Assembly: GCF_040958095.1 (NCBI RefSeq)
Contig: NC_091175.1
Span: 18,627,695 to 18,691,694 of the forward strand
Length of the DNA stretch: 64,000 bases
Source: Procambarus clarkii
Taxonomy: Eukaryota; Arthropoda; Malacostraca; Decapoda; Cambaridae
Direction of reading: 5' to 3'
The position numbers and the translations under genes are program-made. This document shows, piece after piece, positions 32,111 to 42,557 of this stretch (position 1 is its first letter; each line of letters opens with the position of its first letter). A model generated the notes under the pieces. It was not told where the DNA came from and did no database searches. It saw only the letters and a program-made list of their open reading frames with translations.

Positions 32111-33539
32111 GTAATTGAGATTTAGTACTATACTGGGTCGCAATATAGAATGTAGTTCTGTGGATAGATAACTATAGGCAGCATAGGAAGCAAGTCATTT
32201 AGTTGCCCCCCAGTTACAATGGGTCATTAAAAAGCTTAAATTTTTTTAGAGCACTGTAGTGTAGCCAGCGTTGAAGTTTCTTAAAGATACTAATTGACTG
32301 TCAAACAAGATAGGACAAAAATCATTCATCGTAGATACCGAGCGAGGTCACCGAGACAGGCCTAAAAATAATGCTACAACCAGGTTTTACAAGTAATTCA
32401 TACAATGTCATTGTGACTGAAATCACAAGCCATTAATTATTTCCTTAACGAGTTAAGTATACTAACTGCACTTCAGGTTCCTGGAGGCAAGTTGTGTACA
32501 CACGAAGCCTTAAGAGACCTGGCTAAAGGTATAAGAGATGAGGTAGTTTACATTTTAATATTCTTTACATTATTCAGGAAACTAGACCATTGACCGACAT
32601 ATCAAAGGTTGGTCTCAGGTGAATGACTGGGCGTGGTGACAAGCCATGTTATTGCACTATATGGTCGTTATTGATGTTCTTCAGTACTAGGAGTCCTCGT
32701 TGCCTACCCTGTGGTCGCCCGAGCCTGAAGACGGGAGGAGAGATCACTTATATTCCTGAAATAAGATTTTATATATTGTGATAAGGTCAGATCAAGTTTT
32801 TACATCTCTACAGCCGGTGAAGCCCTTATCAGTAACTTGCACTTAAAGAAAATCTACCCAATTTGAGCCGTTTGACAGATGAATAAAGTAAAACAAGGCC
32901 TACGGACCTTTCTGTGCGAGACTATTTTGCACAGTGTACCCAGATGATCACGCCTCGCTCCTTGTCCACATGAACTGTATCCCACCTAAGAAAAATTTTA
33001 CGTAGTTTTAGAACGAATCTTTGCCATTTAGTAAATCAGTCCAGCAGGACGACCATATTAAGTTTAATGACTATGTATTTCAATAATATGCAACTGTTGA
33101 ACAATAACATGAACTCACTTCTGGCAACAATTCTCTTAAGTCTTCCTTATCCTCGTCTTCTAACTAGGTGGAAGCCTCTGCAATGATTATCAGTGAGAAT
33201 TTGCTTGATCCCAGCTACAGGTATTTTAAAGTGCTTACCGGCTCTCATTTCTGAAACAGTTTAACAGATTAGTTTTACTCTTTAGTGGACATAAGCCATG
33301 TTGAGGATTCTAAACTTCAATCTTGCGTACTATAAGCACTTGTTTGATCTATCTGATAGTGTGTGTAACCTAATCAAACTAGAACTTTTACTACGTTACC
33401 AGGTATTCCACAGGATTGAGTGTCGAGATTGATGTGGGCCTTTAAGGCCGAGACACTTAAGCTGGGGAACCTTAAATTCAGGAAAAGGGGGGGGGGGGGG
33501 TTCAGCTTTAGTGAATTGTTGGACGAAACGTGCAACTGG

Positions 33540-33710
33540 AAAAAGTGTCAAACCTGTTAGTGTCAGAAATGTAGAGACTTTCCCCAAAGGACGACTTAAA
33601 GGAGATGCTAGACAAACTGGTACAAACAGGTTTTGCTCAGACGGGAGGAACGCCAGGGAGCCGTGTGGGGCCATGTAGTGGTCCTAGAAGACACCATACA
33701 CCCACACCAG
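33540..33710 (-). other. Exon 2 counterpart, right copy
   Basis: On minus, ACTACATGGCCCCACACGGC then TTCCTCCCGTCTGAGCAAAA parallels left exon 2. The residue pattern MAPHGSLAFLPSEQ matches MASHGYIVFLPSPEQ. The 3' splice donor is not conserved (TAACAG|GTTTGA). The exon's 5' part is multiplied into the 52-base array. Confidence 0.5.
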
Positions 33711-34022
33711 AGCCGTGTGGGGCCATGTAGTGGTCCTAGAAGACACCATACACCCACACCAGAGCCGTGTGGGGCCATGTAGTGGTCCTAGAAGACACCA
33801 TACACCCACACCAGAGCCGTGTGGGGCCATGTAGTGGTCCTAGAAGACACCATACACCCACACCAGAGCCGTGTGGGGCCATGTAGTGGTCCTAGAAGAC
33901 ACCATACACCCACACCAGAGCCGTGTGGGGCCATGTAGTGGTCCTAGAAGACACCATACACCCACACCAGAGCCGTGTGGGGCCATGTAGTGGTCCTAGA
34001 AGACACCATACACCCACACCAG
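33661..34022. repeat. 52-base minisatellite, seven units, derived from exon 2
   Basis: Seven essentially identical units of 52 bases starting CCGTGTGGGGCCATGTAGTG (33661, 33713, 33765 and so on). The reverse complement CCACTACATGGCCCCACACGG corresponds to CCACTACATGGCCTCACACGG in left exon 2, where it is single-copy. Uniformity of units implies a recent expansion. Confidence 0.95.
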
Positions 34023-34141
34023 TACTTAAGCAGAAGCATTCTGGAAAGTTACAAATTTAAGACTACAATGCATTTCTATTTAACCCTGCTGCATGAACAT
34101 GGTTAATAAGACAGGGTGAAAAAAATCAAAAGGCTAAAATT

Positions 34142-34390
34142 AAGGAAAACATTTGGAGGGGGGAGGGGGGGGGGTAATGCTTTTAAACCTATACAAGCAT
34201 TAAATTAACACTTAGTAGGGAGAAGTATTTAGTGTAAAAAGTATCTGCCTTTATCAGTTTCAATGTTAACATTGGAGGGCAGTAAATGGGATACCGTCAA
34301 CGTGCAGGGCCATGTTATATATTACCAAACTTTAGTTTTGAACTGCTAGAGCAACCCACTGTTGGGGGAGGGGGGGGGGGGGGGGAGTGT
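34142..34390. repeat. G-runs in right-arm intron
   Basis: Poly-G tracts at 34156-34174 and 34362-34386 match C-rich stretches at 25194-25210 and 24976-24990 in the left arm. They are expanded homopolymers. Confidence 0.85.
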
Positions 34391-35096
34391 CCGGAGACTA
34401 GCATCTGAACTTTACTTACGGCGCGTTTGTCAAGCTCCTGACTGCCTCGTGTACACCTCCGGGGCGCTGACAATAACTACGAACCGGTAGTTCACTACTG
34501 TTTAGGTGCAGTAGTCAAGACATTCCGTTAACTTTTTACGCTAAGAAAATTTTACACAACTACACTAAATTCTGCTGAAAATGCTACTTTTAATAAGGGA
34601 ATTTTACTACTAATATGACAAATTACAATTAGCGTTGATGCTAAAGAAACAGATTAAGGGCAGGATGGATATCTTCTAGATACAGACCCTCGTTCATGGG
34701 TTATGGAAAATTTCACTAGTTATGCTTTAATAGAACACTTCTAGTCTGCTGAAGTTACGTCATTAAAACAATTTAGTTTTGAATTTGAAAATATTAAAAA
34801 CCAAGTAATCCCATTGTACACTTACAAAAGTGATATATTTAACCGAAACGTTAAGGTTGAAGGCCAGACGTTAAGGGCTAGCCTCTCGCAGGATACAAGT
34901 CGGGTAGAGGAGGGTCAGAAGCCAGTTTGGGTCTGCTATAGTGCCACACGCAACACTTAACCCTGGCAACATAAAACAAATAGTGTAGTGTATGGGGGGT
35001 AACTAATTCCAGTACGGGGAACCAAAGGGGGGGGGGGGGGGGGGGGGAGACGCAACAAGAGGGAAGAGGGGGCGGGATCCTCACCATACAGCTCAC

Positions 35097-35147
35097 CTCC
35101 AAGAGACGAAGCTGGAACTGTATACCAAAAGTGAGGTACAACACACT
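35097..35147 (-). other. Predicted first exon, right copy
   Basis: From initiator A at 35147 to CTCTTGGAG|GTGAGC (donor at 35096-35091). 51 bases, the same as the left copy apart from one visible substitution. No ATG. Confidence 0.65.
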
Positions 35148-35243
35148 GAAGTGCTTTTTGTCTCATCGTTTCTTATATACCCAGCAGCCAACCAAACCCG
35201 GCCGCTGATTGGTTGACATTCACCCTAACACTCACCCCATTGG
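35144..35243 (-). promoter_or_regulatory. Core promoter, right copy
   Basis: Minus strand: CCAAT boxes at 35243-35239 and 35212-35208, TATATAAG at 35179-35172 and initiator TCAGTG at 35149-35144. Order and spacing are identical to the left copy. Confidence 0.8.
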
Positions 35244-35617
35244 TTAACATTTTGCGAGTCTCAAGTGTCAATTAACAATGGCCAACAACCACTCCTTCAC
35301 TTCCCCAAATACGAACGAGTCTCTAATGAACCAATAGTGATCCCCAGCTTGTATGTTTGAAGTTGTTAATTTCAAAATATAATTCACAAACCAAAAAAAT
35401 TCTATTGTAAATGTTGCAACAGAACAACAGGTACAAGAGAGCAACATTTGCAATATGGAAGTGAAGTAGTAATCGTCCGTCAGTCAAGAAGTGTTAATGG
35501 CCGCTCCACAACTACAATATACAATATATACAATAACAGACTAACAAACCCACAACCCAAAATTCCTGATATAACACTGAATGATGTTAAATATTTGCTT
35601 TCAACTGACTTAAGATA

Positions 35618-36088
35618 TTGCTCGTTAATGACAAATTAAGCGATTTTAACTTATTGAAGTGTGGACATTTATGCTTTCTAATAACTATTAACGTCCAGGA
35701 TGACATTGTTCAGAATATTATTCTGCACAAGTGGCGTCCTCGACGATCACCACGTGACGCCGGACGGGTCCTCGGCGCTCCTCTCGTCCTCGGAACAAAA
35801 CTTCCCGTCACCTTCCTCGCTCTTCCTGTCTCCGTCTCCCCCAAGGTGCTCCTCGAGCGTCTGGAGTATAAGTCTCAAGGCGAGTCTTATAGGCTGTCAG
35901 GCGGTTCCCAGCTCCTTTCTACACGCCCTCTACAGCTCCGACCTCTTCAGTTCTGGCTGTTAGAGCTGTATGTTTACCTTCAGATTTATCAGTCTTATCG
36001 TAATCTCCACCTCAGACGACTACAGCCAGACAGTAAGGCAACGAAGATCGTCTCGGGGTATGAAAGAACATCTACAACGACGGGATAA
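35618..36088 (+). other. conserved open frames in the upstream block (right copy)
   Basis: Counterpart of 21042-21387. Frame A runs 156 codons and reads on past the end of homology into exon-like sequence at 36014. Frame B (35700-35963) is 87 codons, as in the left arm. The frame at 35448-35639 (MQYGSEVVIVRQS...) is also matched in the left arm at 21557-21366. No domain recognised. Confidence 0.4.
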
Positions 36089-36250
36089 CATAACACGACA
36101 TTGCCTCTCACTGCGTCAAGTCTGTCACGTGACCCCAGCCTCTGATGTTGACGCCTCTCGTAGGTCTTGCCTCTCATGTCTTCCTACTTGGGAACCTGTA
36201 CACTGAACATTGCTGCCTTCAACACTGCCAGTGTATCATCAGGATGGATT
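36014..36250 (+). other. Exon-like segment related to predicted exon 4
   Basis: After TAATCTCCACCTCAG the sequence ACGACTACAGCCAGACAGTA...GGTATGAAAGAACATCTAC... ACACGACATTGCCTCTC resembles 26489-26590 in the same (plus) orientation. The left arm has no equivalent next to its upstream block, so this is a separate partial copy. Confidence 0.5.
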
Positions 36251-36254
36251 AAGT

Positions 36255-36950
36255 GTCCACAATTAGTCACTCGATGTGTATGGGGGTCCACTACCATCCG
36301 TAGCATGGGTATTGGGTCCATTACCACCGGTATGATGTGTATGGGGGTCCACTACCACCTGTTCATGGGTCCACTACCACCCGTAGGATGGCTATGAAGT
36401 CCACTATCACCTGTAGGATGTTAATGGGGTACACTACCAAATGTTGGATGAGTATGGGTTCTACTACCACCCACAGGACGGGTATGGGGTTCACTACCCC
36501 CCACCTGTGTGTGGTAGTGGACCCCATCCCAATCCTTTGGATGGTAGTGTCCCCCATACCCATCCTATGGGCGGTTGTAGGCCCCATATCCATCCAACTG
36601 GTGGTAGTGGACCCTTTACCCATCTTGTGGATGGTTGTGGACCTCATATCCATCCTGTGGGTGGTAGTGGACCCCATACCCATCCTGTGGGTGGTAGTGG
36701 ACCCCATACCCATCATGTGGGTGGTAGTGGACCCCATTCCCATCCTGTGGGTGGTAGTGGACTCCATACCCATCCAGTGGGGTGATAGTGAGCCCCATAC
36801 CTATCAAGTGGGCGGTAGTGAACCCCGTATTCATCCTGGGGGCAATAGTGGACCCAATACCCATCCAACAGGTGGCAGTAAACCCCATACCTATCTTTTT
36901 GGGTGGTAGTGGACCCCATAAACATCGTGTGACTTGGTGTAGACCCTTAA
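36255..36950. repeat. 30-base minisatellite, outer end of right arm
   Basis: Units of GGTGGTAGTGGACCCCATAC followed by CCATCCTGTG. The part left of 36510 is in the opposite sense (GGGTATGGGGTTCACTACC), so the array inverts internally at about 36500-36520. More diverged than the array at 20418-20970. Confidence 0.93.
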
Positions 36951-37099
36951 TCTATCCTATTTACTATAGTGTACTCTATAGACATTCCAACATCATATCG
37001 TTTTCTGTTGACGTTCCTCCAATTCATTCTCTTTAAGATTTTCAAAGCATACACTATTGTATATAATATTGTTTAGCGAAAGAATCATTATGTAATAAT

Positions 37100-37310
37100 T
37101 TATAGTGCTTATTATAATTTACTGAGAAGCATCAAGATTTCTCCTCATTTCTAACCTTTAACAGGATACACTATAGAATGATGGTTTATATCATGGGGTT
37201 GAAACTTCAACCCCATGACGACTTCACTTCAATCTTAATTATTTAGCCTTAAAATCATCCAAAAATACTACAAATAAGGAGCCATAGGTGGTAACTATGT
37301 ATACCACAGA
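37100..37310 (-). repeat. Block A', inverted match of 26701-26945
   Basis: GCTTATTATAATTTACTGAG, AGGATACACTATAGAATG, TAGCCTTAAAATCATCCAAA and ATGTATACCAC match block A in reverse complement. Includes the palindrome at 37191-37218. Confidence 0.75.
37191..37218. repeat. 13-base perfect palindrome
   Basis: TCATGGGGTTGAA, two-base centre AC, then TTCAACCCCATGA. The left block A has only one half (TTTCAACCCATGAG), so this palindrome arose after duplication. Confidence 0.85.
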
Positions 37311-37370
37311 TGACGTGGAGGGCTACGTGATTTTCTCAGGTCATAGACCCGATACTCTCCACAGGAGCCA

Positions 37371-37619
37371 GGTTCACGAAGCAGTTACGCAAGCACTTAC
37401 GATCCTGTTCATCTTTTCTCAGTTTTTGGCGGCTTTGTTTACAATTATTTAATTGTTAATGAGCTCCGAAGCACCAGGAAGCTGTTTATAACAATAACAA
37501 CAGTTGATTGGCAAGTTTTCATGCTTGTAAACTGTTTAATAAATATAACCAAAGCCGTCAAAGATTGAGGAAAGATGTACACGTTCGTAAGTGCTTGCGT
37601 AACTGCTCCGTGAATCCCG
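37371..37619. mobile_element. MITE with long terminal inverted repeats, about 250 bases
   Basis: The left end GGTTCACGAAGCAGTTACGC, then AAGCACTTACGATC, pairs with the right end GTAAGTGCTTGCGTAACTGC, then TCCGTGAATCCC. Pairing continues inward (TTTGGCGGCTTTGTTTA with ACCAAAGCCGTCAAAG). Arms are 60 bases or more, the middle is AT-rich and there is no coding. I recall this as a widespread decapod repeat, unverified. Confidence 0.8.
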
Positions 37620-37631
37620 ATCCAGAACATA

Positions 37632-37678
37632 CAATGTTCACACCGACCCGTTAGGGAGACGGGTCGGTGTGAACATTG
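37632..37678. repeat. 20-base perfect hairpin
   Basis: CAATGTTCACACCGACCCGT, loop TAGGGAG, then ACGGGTCGGTGTGAACATTG. Lies 13 bases beyond the MITE end. Confidence 0.92.
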
Positions 37679-37959
37679 CTCCTTCCCAGACACAAGACCC
37701 ACATTACAGAAGGGCGAGAACGATAAGATGCTCGTGGTTGCATCTTAATTCTTTGCAACGGCCTCTTGGGCAGTGAGTGGGTGGGAGTAATCTGTGGGAG
37801 GTAGTGGACCCACTCCCGTGTTAAAAAAAATACCTGGAAATAGGGAGGTTCGCATCCTGTGTTAGGACCCCAGCAAGAAAGAGCAGGGGATACTGTAGGA
37901 AAATGTTCAGCTCCTATATAAAGAACTCCCTGCTAGATGCGTAGGGTTGGAATAAAAAT

Positions 37960-38146
37960 CCATGGCTGTAAATCCCACCAAACACACAACTGAACTACGA
38001 CGTTGCAACTTGAATTTTGTAACTAGCTCATCAAGATTGTAACTTGCTTAGCTAAATGAATTGTGAGGTTCAGTCCCTGAGCCCATTATGTGCCTTTGTA
38101 ACCCTTTCCACTACCGCCCACAAGATGGGTATGGGGTGCATAATAA
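37960..38146 (+). mobile_element. Retroelement 3' tail
   Basis: TAGCTCATCAAGATTGTAAC, GAGGTTCAGTCCCTGAGCCC, TTTCCACTACCGCCCACAAG, ATGGGTATGGGGTGCATAAT and AAA. I recall this as the 3' end of a dispersed decapod retroelement. Its final 40 bases match one unit of the 30-base minisatellites at 20418 and 36255. Confidence 0.6.
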
Positions 38147-38785
38147 ATGAACTAAACTAACGTTGCTACAACATTCGAACAACATTCAACACCTAACAAG
38201 TTGTAACGACGTTCTAATACGCCATAAAAACGTTACAGCGATACGTCAAACATTATTACAAGTTTCAATAAGTGGAAAATAGTGACAGTTACGTTGTGTG
38301 TGTGTGATCGCAGAGATATATTACATCTGGCAACAAGCACACAACGATTGATTAACGTCATTACGTCGTTACAACGTTTAAACTGTCTAAATAGCGTAGA
38401 GATTACGAAATGTGTTTGCTGGGGGCTGTGACAGGAGGAATGAGACAGTCACGCAGTCACCCCGATCTGCCTTTCATCTTCATAATGTACCAGCAATACA
38501 GTAATACATTAAACAGTAATGTATTAATAGAGTAATGCATTAAACGGTATATATTAGAGCTCATGTGCCAGGGCGACAAGGGACCCTTAAATCCTCTTTA
38601 TGGACGAGGTAATCAAGAGATCTGACGGTCGTATTGATATGCTGTTAAATGGTCTTAGCTTAATGTTTCCAGCTAATAGTCAATATGTCTTAGCAGCATC
38701 ATTAATGCCCTTCAGCAACTTCTTTAAGGCCCCCTTATCAACATCATTAAGGTCGTTAAGCAGTATTTTCAAGGTAGTTTAGTAT
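38147..38785. other. no gene recognised
   Basis: 38150-38330 is rich in AACGTT/ACAACGTT words, possibly a decayed transposon. A duplicated AGTAATACATTAAACAGTAA stretch occurs near 38500. No gene. Confidence 0.45.
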
Positions 38786-39248
38786 TTTCAAGGTGGTTCA
38801 GCAGTATCTTCAAGGTGGTTCAGCAGTATCTTCAAGGTGGTTCAGCAGTATCTTCAAGGTGGTTCAGCAGTATCTTCAAGGTGGTTCAGCAGTATCTTCA
38901 AGGTGGTTCAGCAGCATCTTCAAGGTGGTTCAGCAGCATCTTCAAGGTGGTTCAGTAGCATCTTCAAGGTGGTTCAGCAGCATCTTCAAGGTGGTTCAGC
39001 ATCTTCAAGGTGGTTCACCAGCATCTTCAAGGTGGTTCACCAGCATCTTCAAGGTGGTTCAGTAGCATCTTCAAGGTGGTTCAACAGCATCTTCAAGGTG
39101 GTTCACCAGCATCTTCAAGGTGGTTCAACAGCATCTTCAAGGTGGTTCAACAGCATCTTCAAGGTGGTTCACCAGCATCTTCAAGGTGGTTCAGCAGCAT
39201 CTTCAAGGTGGTTCAGCAGTATCTTCAAGGTGGTTCACTATCTTCAAC
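38768..39248. repeat. 22-base minisatellite
   Basis: About 21 units of CAGCAGTATCTTCAAGGTGG plus TT, with TAT/CAT and CAG/CAC/TAG/CAA variants forming left (TAT), middle (CAT) and right blocks. Some units are 17 bases. Flanking frames show 22-residue repeats only. Confidence 0.96.
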
Positions 39249-40580
39249 GACCTATAGCTAACAAGAGGGAGTATACACTACCCTATAGGTCTGGGTATGG
39301 CTCCCCTGGTTTACAAAGTCTGCGTAAGTCTACAAAGTCTGCATCACACCTTTACTGAAAGTGATTTTCAAATGATTTTGAAAAGGGAAAAACATGATTT
39401 TGTGCATGTAAATACACAAAATTTACACACATACACACATAATAAATACACATACTAAACTCACATTTTCTCCAAGAACATTAATGTACTTGTGATGTTT
39501 AATGAAGCAACGAAACCACTTTATTCTTCGGGGTGACTATAGCATTTGTCTGGACCACTTTCTGATGTAGAGCGAGGAAGGAGTTTGAAAATCGGAAAGT
39601 TATTGGCTTAGCGAGGTTAGGCGCTTATGAGAGGTTAAAAGCTAAGCTGGTTTGGCTTAAATAGCCCCTTGGAAGGGGGGTAGAAGGATAGGATTTGAGT
39701 CTGGGATATCAGGACGTTGTAATGGATCGCTGTCCCAGCCACGTGGATTAGCGGGGATCGAACTCTGACCCTGCAAGATAAGTTCAAGAAGGGAATAGAC
39801 GATTGACTTAGACAGCAATAAAAGAAATTCTTCTTTGATTTCAGACATTTGTATTGAGAAGAAAATTGTGATATCAGACATTAGTATTAAGAAGAAAGAA
39901 GGAGTTTCCTCAACGTACAAGAAGATAAGTTGAAAAGTAAAGAGACTCAATTATCCCTAAATATATACTTTTTGCATCTAATAGTCCGTCATTACTGATC
40001 TCTTTTCAGGTCACACTCAGATCGAGGATAAGAAGAGGTCACCCTCAGGTCAAGGATGAGGATAGGTCACCCTCAGGTCAAGGATGAGAATAGGTCACAC
40101 TCAGGTTGCTAGGAATGGCCTTAAATTGCCTTAAATTAATCACCATTGACAGTATTCTTCCTAAAATCAAAATTCACAGGAAAAAATCTACTAAAGGCTC
40201 TTATATTCAATTTGTTCTTCTAATTTCTGTATTGAGATGAGTTTTGTTCTTCCGCTGTATGAATATAAATATTCAAATGTCTATCAAGGGTGAGGGAAGA
40301 GGGACGTAGTTTTTCATGTAAGGGAAAATTCGACAGAAATTTATACATGTCTGCATGGATTTACAGTGTGTTTCTGAGTGGCTTCGCAAGTGAGTTTGAG
40401 TGGTCCAACACGTGAGTCTGAGTGCCCCATCACGTGAATCTGAGTGGCCTGGTACGGCCCTACCATAGGACCTTGGGGTAGGGCCGAGTACAGGCCTCCT
40501 CTCACCAACCACACGACCACACGGATGTAAAGTTCCATGGCAGCAGGAAGAAGCAGAAATTAAGTGGAAGCCTCAGCAGA
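39249..40580. other. no host gene; SINE remnant and short tandem repeats
   Basis: 39655-39790 on minus resembles the 29225 SINE family (GGTCAGAGTTCGATCCCCGC is a B box). 40014-40110 holds about three 31-base units around AGGTCACCCTCAGGTCAAGG. 40370-40460 repeats CACGTGAGTCTGAGTG-like words. Nothing else is recognised. Confidence 0.55.
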
Positions 40581-40582
40581 AG

Positions 40583-40810
40583 CATCTGTCTTAGCAGGCA
40601 CCAGCAGCCATAGTCAGCAGCAGAAGCAGCGGTCTTAGCAGGCACCAGCAGCCATAGTCAGCAGCAGAAGCAGCGGTCTTAGCAGGCACCAGCAGCCATA
40701 GTCAGCAGCAGAAGCAGCGGTCTTAGCAGGCACCAGCAGCCATAGTCAGCAACAGAAGCAGCGGTCTTAGCAGGCACCAGCAGCCATAGTCAGCAGCAGA
40801 AGCAGCGGTC
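40583..40810. repeat. 44-base minisatellite
   Basis: Five units of 44 bases: CAGCGGTCTTAGCAGGCACC, AGCAGCCATAGTCAGCAGCA, GAAG. 40815-41000 beyond it is CAG-rich (CAGCAGCAGCAGCAACAAGA) with a short open frame I do not consider proven. Confidence 0.95.
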
Positions 40811-41329
40811 TACATTGAAGCAGACATCTGATAGTGACAGAAGAGGTCTGACAGCAGCAGCACCCGTTGACCTACAGCAGCAGCAGCAGCAACAAGAACA
40901 GCAGAGGTCCGTCGACGGAAGCGGTCAGGCAGAAGCACCGTCAGGAGGCAGGAAATTGCTGACCTTCTCTGTCCATTGCGACATCGTTAGGAGCGTGAGG
41001 AGAGGCGAGCACCTCCCCCCTCACAGTTCACTACCACATTGTCAGTAGAGTGCCGTGCCTCACAGTATATTGGCAACATAACAGGGACCTTCAACGATGC
41101 CATTAGCATCCAGGTAAATGTTAACGTATTCCCTCATAGTGAGGGGGGCGAGGTGTCCACCTCACCACTCACTAACCATCCTGTCCTCATACCCCAGATG
41201 CTATCCTATCCTCATATCCAAGATGTTGTTACCCTATTCTTACACCCCAATTCTTATCAGTCGTCAAATCTCTTTAAAATGTCATATAATCATGCTTTCA
41301 ACGGATTCCGAGTCGTAGTTACAATATCT

Positions 41330-41458
41330 TGTGGGCCCTCTTGTGGGCTCTCTTTTGGGCCCGTCTTGTGGGCCCGTCTTGTGGGCCCGTCTTGTGGGCC
41401 CGTCTTGTGGGTCCGTCTTGTGGGCCCGTCTTGTGGGCCCGTCTTGTGGGCCCTCTAG
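41330..41458. repeat. 13-base minisatellite
   Basis: About nine units of CTTGTGGGCCCGT with one GGGTCCGT variant and degenerate CTCTTGTGGGCTCT units at the left edge. GGGCCC is palindromic. Confidence 0.95.
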
Positions 41459-41706
41459 TAATGAAGTGTCAAGAAGGAGGAGAAGACGATCCCAAATGGT
41501 AACGAATTATCAGAATTATCAGCAAAGAGACTATTTCTTGGTAACGAATTGTCAGCAAGCAGGAGGCGACACATTGGTAACGAGGAATTAATAAGATGGA
41601 GAAAACGCCTCCTCGCACCAGCTATTTCAACCATGAAAACCAATTATTTCTCATTCAATAGTGAAATTGGGTGAATCGAATCCCATTACTACTGACAAAT
41701 AATTTC

Positions 41707-41765
41707 ATTTTTTTGGGGTGGGGGGTGGGGAGGGGGGGGGGGGGGGGGGGAGGGGGGTGGGGTTA
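41707..41765. repeat. G-rich tract
   Basis: GGGGTGGGGGGTGGGGAGGG and a run of about 22 G. Strong G-quadruplex potential. 41459-41700 has no gene. Confidence 0.9.
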
Positions 41766-41812
41766 TCACAGCATCGGTGGTGTGTAAAGTATCCAGTCTG
41801 TCAAGAAGGTTC

Positions 41813-41838
41813 TGTTCCATCACTTTAGTGATGGAACA
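41813..41838. repeat. 12-base perfect hairpin
   Basis: TGTTCCATCACT, two-base centre TT, then AGTGATGGAACA. Confidence 0.88.
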
Positions 41839-41869
41839 CTTTAGATTTTTATAAGTAGGTAAATTAGGG

Positions 41870-42555
41870 TAAATCCGAACACACTCGACGCTTACTAAAC
41901 GTCGATTTTACGTTGATTTAACGGATGATCTTAGAGTTGGTTTAGCGTTGATGTGTTGATTACCTAGTGGGGACATTATCTCAAGATTAACGTCAATTTA
42001 GCGTTGAGAGATCGTAGCGTTGATCTTGCAATTGCTTTAATGCAACATATCATTCGCTAGGACCTTCGAGGGGTCGAACCAGGGGGGGGGGGCCTTTCAA
42101 GTATGTGTATGTCTATTTGTCCTGTTAATCCTGGTACCAGGTATGTCTGGTAGTCCCATTGACCCCCCCCTCCTGGTACTTCCCATGATGTATCTAGTTA
42201 TCCCGTAGACCCCTGGTACTTCCCCTACGTATTAATACCACGTGATCTATGCGCCGTCATACCTCACATCACATAATTAATAACAAACATCTGCTCCCTC
42301 TGAAGCTCTACCTCAACAGGGCTCTATCTTGGGCTCTATTATTCGACATTAAAAACTCGAAGCCCGGAGATTTAATTGAAAGTTAATTACCTAACGTGAA
42401 AGGGACAAAATTTGGGTTGTGTTTAATTTGTAAGTGAAGTAAAACTTGTTGGTGTAATTATGCAAATTATTCAAAATATCATTAAAATTCACATGAAACG
42501 AATATTAGATCCAAAATGCGGCCATTTGGGAAGATGAGGCGCTTAGACCAGTGAT
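41870..42555. other. no gene recognised
   Basis: 41875-42060 repeats AACGTCGATTTTACGTTGAT- and TTAGCGTTGA-like words on both strands, perhaps an old palindromic element. The remainder is unassigned. Confidence 0.4.
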
Positions 42556-42557
42556 AT

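Larger units (their letters stand above)
32640..36013 (-). repeat. Right arm of the large inverted duplication (minus orientation)
   Basis: Reverse complement of the left arm: near-identical over promoter and upstream (35080-36013), diverged further inward. The intron 1 minisatellite is absent. Only one CTCTTGTTGCGTCTC unit (35045-35063) beside a C-run is present. Exon 2 is expanded instead (33661-34022). The sequence from 32111 to 32640 is AT-rich with no gene seen. Confidence 0.9.

Noticed and set aside
40815-41048. Gln-rich protein (CAG tract)
   Set aside because: Continuation of a CAG-rich minisatellite region. There is an ATG but no domain or splice support.
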